A stretch of DNA of 35,428 nucleotides from Actinomycetota bacterium (GTDB lineage Bacteria; Actinomycetota; Acidimicrobiia; Acidimicrobiales; Ilumatobacteraceae): the NCBI GenBank assembly GCA_027592925.1, contig JAQCJO010000010.1, positions 1-35,428 on the forward strand, written 5' to 3'. Shown here piece after piece: positions 1 to 6,757 of this stretch. Made by a program: the position numbers and the translations under genes. The notes below the pieces were generated by a model, which was given only the letters and a program-made list of their open reading frames with translations, was not told the DNA's origin and did not search any database. Within the stretch, counting starts at the first letter, position 1. Each line of letters starts with the position of its first letter.

Positions 1-709
1 CGTGGGCATTGACGGCATACGGCGGCCAAATCATATGCGGGCCTTCCCACGTATCGTCATAACGCATCGCCCATTCCTCTGGTGTGTCAAATGGTTCGTG
101 CGGATCAAACTCGTCGACGAACAACATGAAGCGCTCGCCATTGGCGCGGTGATGCGGAGAATCCTCAATCAACCACTTGGTGGCGGCCTGCATGGTGCGA
201 GGGCCTGGGTAATCTTCTTCACCTTTAAACCATCCACGCGAGTTGTCGTAGTGCGTGTGGCCTCTACCAAATGTCGGCGCACCAATCCAGCTCGCATCGG
301 GGCGTGTCTTCCACGCATCACTTTCGTGACCGCGCTCATACGACCACGCGGTGAAATCGGAGTGGAAGTTTTCTCCACCAACTTCAAAAAGGTGCGGGTG
401 ATCGGTGATCAGGTTTGTCACGACGCCTACACGACGAAGCGCAACAGTGATCGCTTCTTCCCAGATTTCAATCGAGCCCCATGGCTTCCACAAAAAGTCC
501 CATGCGCCAACCAGAATGTCGTGTCGAGCAGGGATGCACGGCAGCGATCCGGTGTGGTGGTTGGTGAATTTGAGTGAGCGAGCTGCAAGACGATCGATAT
601 TTGGCGTGTCGAATGATGTGCCGCCATATGTACCAAGCTCGTGGCGATTGAGACTATCGAGCAACAGCACGATCACGTTTTTGGGTTGCTGTGCTACGGG
701 CATGTTCAT
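1..709 (-). CDS. Sulfatase / arylsulfatase family, C-terminus cut by window edge
   Basis: Hydrolyses sulfate esters (or phosphonate/phosphate esters in some relatives). The minus-strand reading is open from an ATG at 709 to base 1, giving 236 residues of a protein usually 450-550 long. Visible landmarks are the metal-binding start VIVLLLDSLNRHELGTYGG (Asp18) and the sulfatase signature CIPAR at residues 58-62, whose Cys is normally converted to formylglycine. WDFLWKPWGS and FDPHEPFDTPEEW follow as in cytosolic sulfatases. No signal peptide is seen, so it is probably cytoplasmic. Its ATG overlaps the TGA of the upstream EamA exporter (ATGA at 706-709), which suggests one transcript and coupled translation. 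An alternative start is the ATG at 703. The substrate cannot be told from the sequence. Confidence 0.88.
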   Translation of the reverse strand, partial: MNMPVAQQPKNVIVLLLDSLNRHELGTYGGTSFDTPNIDRLAARSLKFTNHHTGSLPCIPARHDILVGAWDFLWKPWGSIEIWEEAITVALRRVGVVTNLITDHPHLFEVGGENFHSDFTAWSYERGHESDAWKTRPDASWIGAPTFGRGHTHYDNSRGWFKGEEDYPGPRTMQAATKWLIEDSPHHRANGERFMLFVDEFDPHEPFDTPEEWAMRYDDTWEGPHMIWPPYAVNAH

Positions 710-1614
710 TGCAAAAACACTATTGGTTGCGAGCGCGTCTCGTGCACTCCCAAATAGACGAGTGCTCCAATCACGAACACAGCACCGACACCCTGTTGCA
801 GGCTGAATATTTCATTAAGGAACAAGATTCCAGCGACAATGTTGAGCACAGGTTCAACTGTATTGACGACTGAGGTGGTATTTGGGCCAAGAATCTTGAG
901 TCCGGCAAACAGGGTTGAGGTGCTGAGTACGGTCGAAAAAATGGCAAGAGTACCAATCCAGACCCAGCCTGATGTTTGTTGTGGAAACGTCACTGGGGTG
1001 GAAGACGGAGCAAGCAACCAGTAGAGCCAAAAAGCCGTAGCTGCTCCGGTCATCACAAAAGTTACACCGGTGTAGAGGTCAGTTTTCTTAAACGCGCGCG
1101 ATCCACTCAGTGTGTAAAACGTGTAGGTGAGTGATGAAAGCAGTACCAAGATGACGCCTTTTGTTGTGGCATTGCCTGGTTGACCAGCAGTGATGGCAAC
1201 ACCGATCATCGCTGAGATGAGTGAAAAAATAGTTTGTCGTTGCGGTTTCGTCTTAAATACTGCCCAACCAATAAGTACAACAAATACAGGGTAGATATAC
1301 CAAATGACGATGGAGACTCCGGTTGACATGTTTTCGATGGCGGTGAAGTAGAAAAACGCGGCACCTGAATAGCCGATTGCTCCTAGCAAGAACAGGTCAA
1401 ACATCAAGCGAGGTTTTGGCCAGACACGTTGGCCGCTTGAAAATTGGCGAATCAGCAACATCAATATTGCGGCGATGGTGAAACGCACGATGAGCACGCC
1501 GACGGTATTGGCGCCAGATTCGTACGCACGCTTTGAAAATGTTGGTGCCATCGAGAAGCCCAAGCTGGAGAGGAAAACTAACGCGAAGCCAAGCGCGCGC
1601 TGGTTCTTGAGCAT
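706..1614 (-). CDS. EamA/DMT-superfamily transporter
   Basis: Inner-membrane carrier of the drug/metabolite transporter superfamily, 302 residues with about ten hydrophobic segments arranged as two EamA repeats. The repeats begin near residues 7 and 150 (FALVFLSSLGFSMAPTFSK and GVILVLLSSLTYTFYTLSG). The second repeat ends with NTTSVVNTVEPVLNIVAGI and a Glu-containing loop typical of the family. The start is an ATG at 1614, divergent from the amidase. The stop overlaps the start of the sulfatase, so the pair may export or import a metabolite linked to sulfate-ester breakdown (inference). A closely similar but broken copy lies at 10905-11821, minus strand. Substrate unknown; family assignment firm. 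Confidence 0.9.
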   Translation of the reverse strand: MLKNQRALGFALVFLSSLGFSMAPTFSKRAYESGANTVGVLIVRFTIAAILMLLIRQFSSGQRVWPKPRLMFDLFLLGAIGYSGAAFFYFTAIENMSTGVSIVIWYIYPVFVVLIGWAVFKTKPQRQTIFSLISAMIGVAITAGQPGNATTKGVILVLLSSLTYTFYTLSGSRAFKKTDLYTGVTFVMTGAATAFWLYWLLAPSSTPVTFPQQTSGWVWIGTLAIFSTVLSTSTLFAGLKILGPNTTSVVNTVEPVLNIVAGILFLNEIFSLQQGVGAVFVIGALVYLGVHETRSQPIVFLQ

Positions 1615-1673
1615 TGCTCAAATCTAGTTGCGATGAGATGATGGGTGGCGGGACTAAATTGGAAAGCAACCAA

Positions 1674-3089
1674 ATGGACAATATGGCAAACGAACTATGG
1701 CGTAAATCGGCTCTTGAATTAGCGGCCGATATTCGATCAAAAAAAGTAACAAGCCGAGAGGTTGTAGACGCACACCTCGAGCGCATCGCGCAAGTCAATG
1801 GTCATGTCAATGCTGTCGTACGAGTGCTTGCTGATGAAGCCCGTGCAGGTGCAGACGCTGCTGACGCCGTGGTTAAGGCTGGCGATCAACTTGGCGTGTT
1901 TCACGGTGTGCCATTTACGATTAAAGAGAACATTGATGTAGTCGGTTACCCAACGACTCAAGGTATTCCTGCTCTTGCCCAAGCGATTCCTACGCTCAAT
2001 GCACCTGCGGTAGACCGCATGCTTGCGGCTGGTGCAATCCCTATCGGCCGTACCAACTTGCCGGACCTCGGTCTACGAATCCACACCGACTCGACCTTGT
2101 ATGGCCGTACAAAAAACCCGTGGAAGTCTGACCGCACAGCCGGTGGCTCAAGTGGCGGTGAAGGCGCTGCACTTGCGAGTGGCATGTCACCAATTGGACT
2201 CGGCAACGATATTGGTGGATCGCTTCGCAACCCTGCGCACTGTTGTGGCATTGCATCAATCAAGCCATCAACTGGAGTGATTCCTGATGCAAATCAATTC
2301 CCAATCGAAGATGTAGGACTGAGTTCGCAGTTGATGCTCAATCAAGGAGTGATGGCGCGCACGATTGCCGATGTGCGCGCAGGCTTATTGGTTGTTGCAG
2401 GTCAACACTCTCGAGACCCAACCAGTGTTCCTGCAATGCTCACCGATATCAAGCCTGGGCAAAAATTGCGCATTGCAGTGATGGCAACACCACCAGGCGG
2501 CAGCACACATGCCGGTGTCGCAGATGTGGTTCGCAAAGCAGCAGACGCATTGTCAAATGCTGGACATGACGTCGTCTTGGCAACGCCACCAGATTTTGAA
2601 ATTGCATGCGAAGTATGGAAGGCACAACTGTACGGAGAGCTTGAGTTGCAGCGCCCGTTACTAGAGATGGTGATGGGAGAGGGCGGTCGAAAGTTTGTCG
2701 ATCTCGCCACACTCAGTAGTACAAAAGTAGATTTTGCAGCGTGGGTAAATGCGCAACTGCAGCGAAACAGCCTTGGGCGCAAGTGGGGTCTGTGGTTTGA
2801 CGAGTACCCGATCTTGCTTTGTCCAACATGGACACAGCCACCGTTTGTATTTGACTTTGATATCGAGAATGAAGCCAATGCACTAGCAACTGTTGAGTTG
2901 ATGCGACCTGTGTTGCCAGCAAATTTGCTTGGACTTCCTGCAGTGGTGGTGCCGAGCGGAATGGCCGACTCGCTTCCAGTTGGAGTGCAGGTAATGGGTG
3001 CTCGTTACACCGACTTGCGTTGCTTATCAATCGCTGAACAGATCGAATCGGCGTGCGGTTTAGACACGCCGATCGATCCGATCAACTAG
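1674..3089 (+). CDS. Amidase signature (AS) family amidase
   Basis: Hydrolyses carboxamides using the Ser-cisSer-Lys triad. With the chosen ATG the protein is about 471 residues, normal for the family. The triad is visible: Lys84 in FTIKENIDV, cis-Ser160 in TAGGSSGGEGAAL and nucleophile Ser183 in DIGGSLRNPA. The C-terminal part has LPANLLGLPAVVVPSG and LPVGVQVMG, as in bacterial amidases. The start at 1674 is preferred over a TTG at 1614 because a purine run (ggaaag) lies about 8 bases upstream and homology-like sequence begins only there; ATG 1683 is also possible. It has no GatB/GatC neighbours, so it is probably not the tRNA amidotransferase GatA. Likely a catabolic amidase of unknown substrate; expressed alone, divergent from EamA. 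Confidence 0.9.
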   Translation: MDNMANELWRKSALELAADIRSKKVTSREVVDAHLERIAQVNGHVNAVVRVLADEARAGADAADAVVKAGDQLGVFHGVPFTIKENIDVVGYPTTQGIPALAQAIPTLNAPAVDRMLAAGAIPIGRTNLPDLGLRIHTDSTLYGRTKNPWKSDRTAGGSSGGEGAALASGMSPIGLGNDIGGSLRNPAHCCGIASIKPSTGVIPDANQFPIEDVGLSSQLMLNQGVMARTIADVRAGLLVVAGQHSRDPTSVPAMLTDIKPGQKLRIAVMATPPGGSTHAGVADVVRKAADALSNAGHDVVLATPPDFEIACEVWKAQLYGELELQRPLLEMVMGEGGRKFVDLATLSSTKVDFAAWVNAQLQRNSLGRKWGLWFDEYPILLCPTWTQPPFVFDFDIENEANALATVELMRPVLPANLLGLPAVVVPSGMADSLPVGVQVMGARYTDLRCLSIAEQIESACGLDTPIDPIN

Positions 3090-3108
3090 TTCTTAGAGCC
3101 TCTGATCG

Positions 3109-3306
3109 TCAGACAACAACGACGTTCTGGGCTTCTTCACCCTTGCGGCCCGGTGCAACGTCGAACTCTACGGCTTGCCCCTCGAACAAAGACTTGTAGC
3201 CTTCGCCCTTGATGTTGGAAAAGTGTACGAATACGTCTTCGCCACCATCACGTGAGATGAAGCCATAACCCTTCTCAGCGTTGAAAAATTTAACGGTACC
3301 TCGCAT
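3109..3306 (-). CDS. Cold-shock protein, CspA family
   Basis: A 65-residue single cold-shock domain that binds single-stranded RNA and DNA and acts as an RNA chaperone. Both nucleic-acid-binding motifs are intact: RNP1 KGYGFI (residues 12-17) and RNP2 VFVHF (25-29), preceded by [11 protein letters not shown]. The length is at the lower end for the family. The start is an ATG at 3306 behind an A/G-rich run that can serve as ribosome binding site. It is convergent with the amidase, and its upstream side is the hairpin-rich gene-free stretch 3307-3670, which could form a long 5' leader if transcribed on this strand. Such leaders are usual for csp genes. Family certain; physiological role (cold or housekeeping) not resolvable. 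Confidence 0.95.
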   Translation of the reverse strand: MRGTVKFFNAEKGYGFISRDGGEDVFVHFSNIKGEGYKSLFEGQAVEFDVAPGRKGEEAQNVVVV

Positions 3307-3422
3307 TGGATTTTCTCTTTTCTTTTCTTTTGATTTGATTTGTAACGAACTTGCCTACGTGGCAAATCCTTTACTAAGACTATGAGATTTTCTGACGGAT
3401 AGCACATATTTTTTCAAGTCGG

Positions 3423-3624
3423 GCAAATTGACTGACACCTCAAGGGTCATGCCTTGAGCACAGACATCGGGTGCCAATTTGCACCAAGTATTCGCCTCTG
3501 ACTCGCTCGCTACAAGGGTTTGAGCGAGTTTGGCATTCTTGCTCCAGCAGATCGAGAGGCAGTCAGTTGGGTGCACTAGACCCGATTCTCCCCAGATCGG
3601 CAAAAGATTTTCCCTGCGCACCCA
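3423..3624. other. Hairpin-rich gene-free region, candidate structured RNA
   Basis: No convincing gene lies in 3307-3670, but complementary segments are unusually dense. Arms seen: 3423-3430 with 3475-3482 (8 bp, gcaaattg/caatttgc); inside it 3439-3445 with 3452-3458 (7 bp, loop of 6); 3494-3499 with 3555-3560 (6 bp) enclosing 3501-3508 with 3522-3529 (8 bp, actcgctc/gagcgagt); and 3568-3574 with 3618-3624 (7 bp) enclosing 3582-3586 with 3596-3600 (5 bp). An extra 6-bp match, 3431-3436 with 3562-3567, would form a pseudoknot. The strand is undecided: on minus it would lie in the csp leader, on plus in the leader of the kinase at 3671. It matches no RNA family I recognise (not tRNA, tmRNA, 4.5S or 6S by sequence). 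No base-pair statistics could be computed. Confidence 0.4.
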
Positions 3625-3670
3625 GCGCGACAAGTCAAATAGTCTGTAGCGCGTACGGCTTGGGGGACTC

Positions 3671-4708
3671 GTGAACGAAGAAGTGCTGACGCGATCATTG
3701 CAGAAAAGATTTCCTGGACTGTGCGTAACTGAAATCTCGACGAGTCCGATTGGAACTGGTCAGATGGCCGACAGTTTGCGCGTGACCATGCATCACAGCG
3801 GAAATGATTCTGCACCAGCAACACTTATTGCCAAGGTTCCAAAAGCCAACGAAGCAAGCCGTGCGGCATCTCGCATGACTCGTTGCTATGAAGTGGAAAC
3901 AAGTTTCTATTCAGAAATCCGCTTGGCTGTTGATGCCCGAATACCCGACTGCTATCACGTTGAATACTCGGCACATGACGACGAGTTTTTGTTACTTCTC
4001 GAAGATTTGGCTCCGGCACAGCAGGGTGATCAGTTGGGCGGTTGCAGTGTTGACGATGCAATGCTGGCAGTCACCGAGATGGCCAAGTTGCACGGCTCCT
4101 TATGGGAGAGCCCGTTGATACAAAACAAGGAATGGTTGCATCGCAACAGCAAAGATTCGGCGGAAATCACTTCGCAACTTTTGCAGGGCGTGTACCCGGC
4201 TTTTTGTCAACGTTTTGAAGGTCGCATCGATAGCGAAGTGGTGAAGGTCGGCCAACAGTTTGTAAATCAGTTTCCCACGTACTTTGCTGCCCAGCCCAAG
4301 CCGAACACAGTTGTGCATCGTGATTTTCGGTTAGACAATCTGCTGTTTGGGGAATGGGAAGGAAATCGTGGAGTCGCCATCCTGGATTGGCAGACAGCGT
4401 GCGACGGCGTAGCCATCAGCGATCTTTCATACTTCGTAGGGTCTGCGTTGTTGCAGAGCGTGCGGGTTGAAAATGAAAGGGCTGTGGTTGATCAGTATGT
4501 GTCGGTGCTCAATACCTATGGAATTGAACTCTCGAAAGAAGAGGCGTGGCGCCAATATCGGCTATTTTCGTTTGGAGGATTTGTGATGGCAATAGTTGCT
4601 TCAATGTTGGTGCAACAGACCGAACGGGGAGACGAAATGTTTATGGCAATGGCCAATCGACATGGTCAACAAATTTTGCAACTTGATGCGCAGAGCTTCT
4701 TATCATGA
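3671..4708 (+). CDS. Aminoglycoside phosphotransferase-like / ecdysteroid-kinase-like small-molecule kinase
   Basis: Probable ATP-dependent kinase of a small hydroxylated molecule, 345 residues, protein-kinase-like fold. The catalytic loop VVHRDFRLDN (Asp218, Asn223) and the metal-binding ILDW (Asp239) are intact. The N-terminal lobe has the family's IGTGQMADSLRV loop (residues 27-39) and a lysine in LIAKVP. The later FGGFVMAIVASM is typical of the actinobacterial branch often found near steroid and CoA-ester catabolism genes. The start is a GTG at 3671, three bases after a GGGGGA run. The stop overlaps the ATG of the next gene (ATGA, 4705-4708), so the two proteins are probably made together. 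Substrate unknown; antibiotic resistance is not implied. Confidence 0.82.
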   Translation: MNEEVLTRSLQKRFPGLCVTEISTSPIGTGQMADSLRVTMHHSGNDSAPATLIAKVPKANEASRAASRMTRCYEVETSFYSEIRLAVDARIPDCYHVEYSAHDDEFLLLLEDLAPAQQGDQLGGCSVDDAMLAVTEMAKLHGSLWESPLIQNKEWLHRNSKDSAEITSQLLQGVYPAFCQRFEGRIDSEVVKVGQQFVNQFPTYFAAQPKPNTVVHRDFRLDNLLFGEWEGNRGVAILDWQTACDGVAISDLSYFVGSALLQSVRVENERAVVDQYVSVLNTYGIELSKEEAWRQYRLFSFGGFVMAIVASMLVQQTERGDEMFMAMANRHGQQILQLDAQSFLS

Positions 4709-5763
4709 GCAGATTTACTCCGCTCGATGAACGCTTCGCGCACCAAATTCCGGAGCCGTTTCCAAACACAGTTACGTTCCATCACGAATGGCGCGAAAGC
4801 CTCTTTTTTGTGATGCAGCGACCCGATGGACCAGGCGATGTAGTGATTTCAACTCTTGCACATTTTCCAGCGAGGGGCGAGATGGACGCGCTGCAGTTGG
4901 GTCGGGTGGGTGGAAACCCATTGATCACCAAACATGTGCGAACTGTTGATGGCGACCAAGACATATTTAAAGTCGGTGGGGTCACGATTGACATTATTGA
5001 GCCACTCAAGAAGGTGCGACTTCAGGTTGTTGAATCGCCCGCAACATCGGCCACCCTTGACATCACGTTTACTGCCCGTACCCAGCCGTATCAATTGCGC
5101 CGTGGCGCGATGAAAGCAGGACATGAAGTTGTGTGGGATCAGTCGCACATGTTTCAGAGCGGCACATATAACGGTACCTACACATATAAAGGTCAGACAC
5201 ACAAAGTTGAAAACTGGTGGGGACAACGTGATCACTCATGGGGTATCCGTGCACACGGCAGATGCCCGATGTGGATGTGGCTGGCTATTCAGCTTCCAGA
5301 AGGGATGCTCGGTGTTTGGAATTGGGAGTATCCAAATGGCGCTCGCGTGTACACCGATGGATGCTTTGCACCGTCTGATGGCAGCGATCCAATTCCTGTC
5401 ATTGGTTTTGAGCACGACTTGCAATGGCAAGACGAGAACGGAAACGAAACGTCGTATGACCGCTTTGGAGAAAATGTGCGCGGACTTGGTGGCGTAGTGC
5501 ACTTCACATTGCAAGGAGGTCGAAAAATTACTGTTACCGCACAAGGTAAATGGGCGCAGCGCTACAGCGACATCACCAATCGCACAGGTGCTGCGCTCGG
5601 CGGTGGCTTAAACGAAATGGTGGTGACGACATCTGACGGCACAAAGGGAACTGCTATATATGAAGTGACGGGCAGTTGGCATCACAAGTATTTTCCGCTG
5701 GCACGAGGTGAACGTCTGCCGCCAAATGGCATCACGCCAGCCGAAGACGAAATAGCTCGCTAG
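4705..5763 (+). CDS. AttH/CrtC-like lipocalin-fold protein (hydroxyneurosporene-synthase-like)
   Basis: A 352-residue soluble protein, predicted mostly beta. It has the family's most recognisable stretch around residues 170-182 (NWWGQRDHSWGIR), followed by aromatic-rich strands (MWMWLAIQLPEG, VWNWEYPNG). This pattern belongs to the AttH/CrtC-type double-lipocalin proteins, some of which hydrate isoprenoid double bonds; many members have no known activity. It is translationally coupled to the kinase upstream (4-base overlap), so both may act on one hydrophobic or steroid-like substrate (inference). There is no signal peptide. It ends 14 bases before the convergent LLM gene, with a hairpin between. 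Fold assignment is moderately sure; activity is unknown. Confidence 0.65.
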   Translation: MSRFTPLDERFAHQIPEPFPNTVTFHHEWRESLFFVMQRPDGPGDVVISTLAHFPARGEMDALQLGRVGGNPLITKHVRTVDGDQDIFKVGGVTIDIIEPLKKVRLQVVESPATSATLDITFTARTQPYQLRRGAMKAGHEVVWDQSHMFQSGTYNGTYTYKGQTHKVENWWGQRDHSWGIRAHGRCPMWMWLAIQLPEGMLGVWNWEYPNGARVYTDGCFAPSDGSDPIPVIGFEHDLQWQDENGNETSYDRFGENVRGLGGVVHFTLQGGRKITVTAQGKWAQRYSDITNRTGAALGGGLNEMVVTTSDGTKGTAIYEVTGSWHHKYFPLARGERLPPNGITPAEDEIAR

Positions 5764-5770
5764 ATCTGTA

Positions 5771-5788
5771 CTGGCAACTATTTGCCAG
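5771..5788. terminator. Hairpin between convergent genes
   Basis: Perfect 7-bp inverted repeat ctggcaa / ttgccag with a 4-base loop, lying between two convergent stop codons and covering the stop of the LLM gene. No clear T-run follows on either side, so it is a weak candidate for a bidirectional terminator or 3'-end stabiliser. Confidence 0.4.
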
Positions 5789-6737
5789 AGAGTGCAGCAA
5801 CCACTGGCGCAAACTTTTTGATATCTTCGCCACCGACGATGACATACGAAAAACCCCAGCGCTCGCGACGAGCAATCAGGTCTTCAATCAGTTTTGAAGG
5901 AGGCCCCATGAGGGCAAATGGTGTTTCGGCAACCATCGACTCTGCGACACCCATGCCAGCAGCGAGTCGTGAGATTGCGCTGGCTGCATCATCGGTGATG
6001 TTGACCAGAAATGCACGAATATTCATCTCAACATGATTGAAACGATCGCCCGCAGTATCGCGAATGATGTCAACTTTTCCATCAACGGCCTCGGCGGTCA
6101 TTGTTGAAATCGCTTCAGGTCCAACTGCACCTGCGCTCATAGTGGCATTGATACCAATGATGTCGGCTACTTGTGCTGCGTACGTCAGCACTCGCTTGCC
6201 ACCGCCACCGATGAGGATTGGTGGGCAAGGTGCTTGCAATGGTTTTGGAAGTCCGTCGTAGTTGGTGATGGTGTAGTGCTTGCCAGCGTAAGAGAATGCA
6301 CCTTGCCCGAAGCAACCTTTCATCACGTCGATACCTTCGATCATGCGATCAATGCGTAAGCCAAAGAGCTCGTATGGAATGCCCGATTGTTCGTAGTCGC
6401 TGATCATCCAGCCCGCACCGATGCCAAGTTCGAGTCGACCATCCGACAACAAGTCGATGGTCGCAAGTTCTTTGGCCAAGACAACAGGATGTTTGTAGTC
6501 GTTGTCCCACACAAGAGCGCCAACGCGAAGTTTGGTTGTTGCATCAGCGACGCTCATGAGTGCTGGGACTGGTGCGAGTTGATCGGTGAAGTGATCGGGC
6601 ATGGTCAACACGTCGAACCCTGCAGCCTCAGTGCGCTTTGCAAGATCGATCCACGACTTGCGATCTGGTTGGGACGACGCCTGAACCCCGAAACGGAAAG
6701 GCTTGATGGGGAACTGTCGGGAAGAAGTCACGGGCAA
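5778..6737 (-). CDS. LLM-class F420-dependent oxidoreductase
   Basis: Luciferase-like TIM-barrel oxidoreductase, 319 residues, of the branch that in Actinobacteria usually uses coenzyme F420. Family features are FRFGVQASS at the N-terminus, GFDVLTMPDHF (residues 39-49), LLSDGRLELGIGAGW, the downstream PPILIGGGGKRVL and the C-terminal YVIVGGEDIKKFAPVVAALSGK. The start is uncertain: TTG at 6737 or GTG at 6731, with no Shine-Dalgarno sequence before either. Only about 20 bases separate it from the divergent penicillin-binding protein gene, so the two promoters must overlap the coding ends. Substrate unknown; the flavin could be FMN rather than F420. Confidence 0.88.
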   Translation of the reverse strand: MPVTSSRQFPIKPFRFGVQASSQPDRKSWIDLAKRTEAAGFDVLTMPDHFTDQLAPVPALMSVADATTKLRVGALVWDNDYKHPVVLAKELATIDLLSDGRLELGIGAGWMISDYEQSGIPYELFGLRIDRMIEGIDVMKGCFGQGAFSYAGKHYTITNYDGLPKPLQAPCPPILIGGGGKRVLTYAAQVADIIGINATMSAGAVGPEAISTMTAEAVDGKVDIIRDTAGDRFNHVEMNIRAFLVNITDDAASAISRLAAGMGVAESMVAETPFALMGPPSKLIEDLIARRERWGFSYVIVGGEDIKKFAPVVAALSGK

Positions 6738-6757
6738 AGAGTATCGTGGGAGGTGCC

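Noticed and set aside
2-577. 191-codon open reading, plus strand
   Set aside because: It lies antisense to the sulfatase, whose reading has the CIPAR signature and family order; the plus-strand product resembles nothing.
3355-3633. 92-codon open reading on the minus strand in the gene-free stretch
   Set aside because: No family resemblance, no clear ribosome binding site, and it coincides with the nested hairpins, which fit an RNA better.
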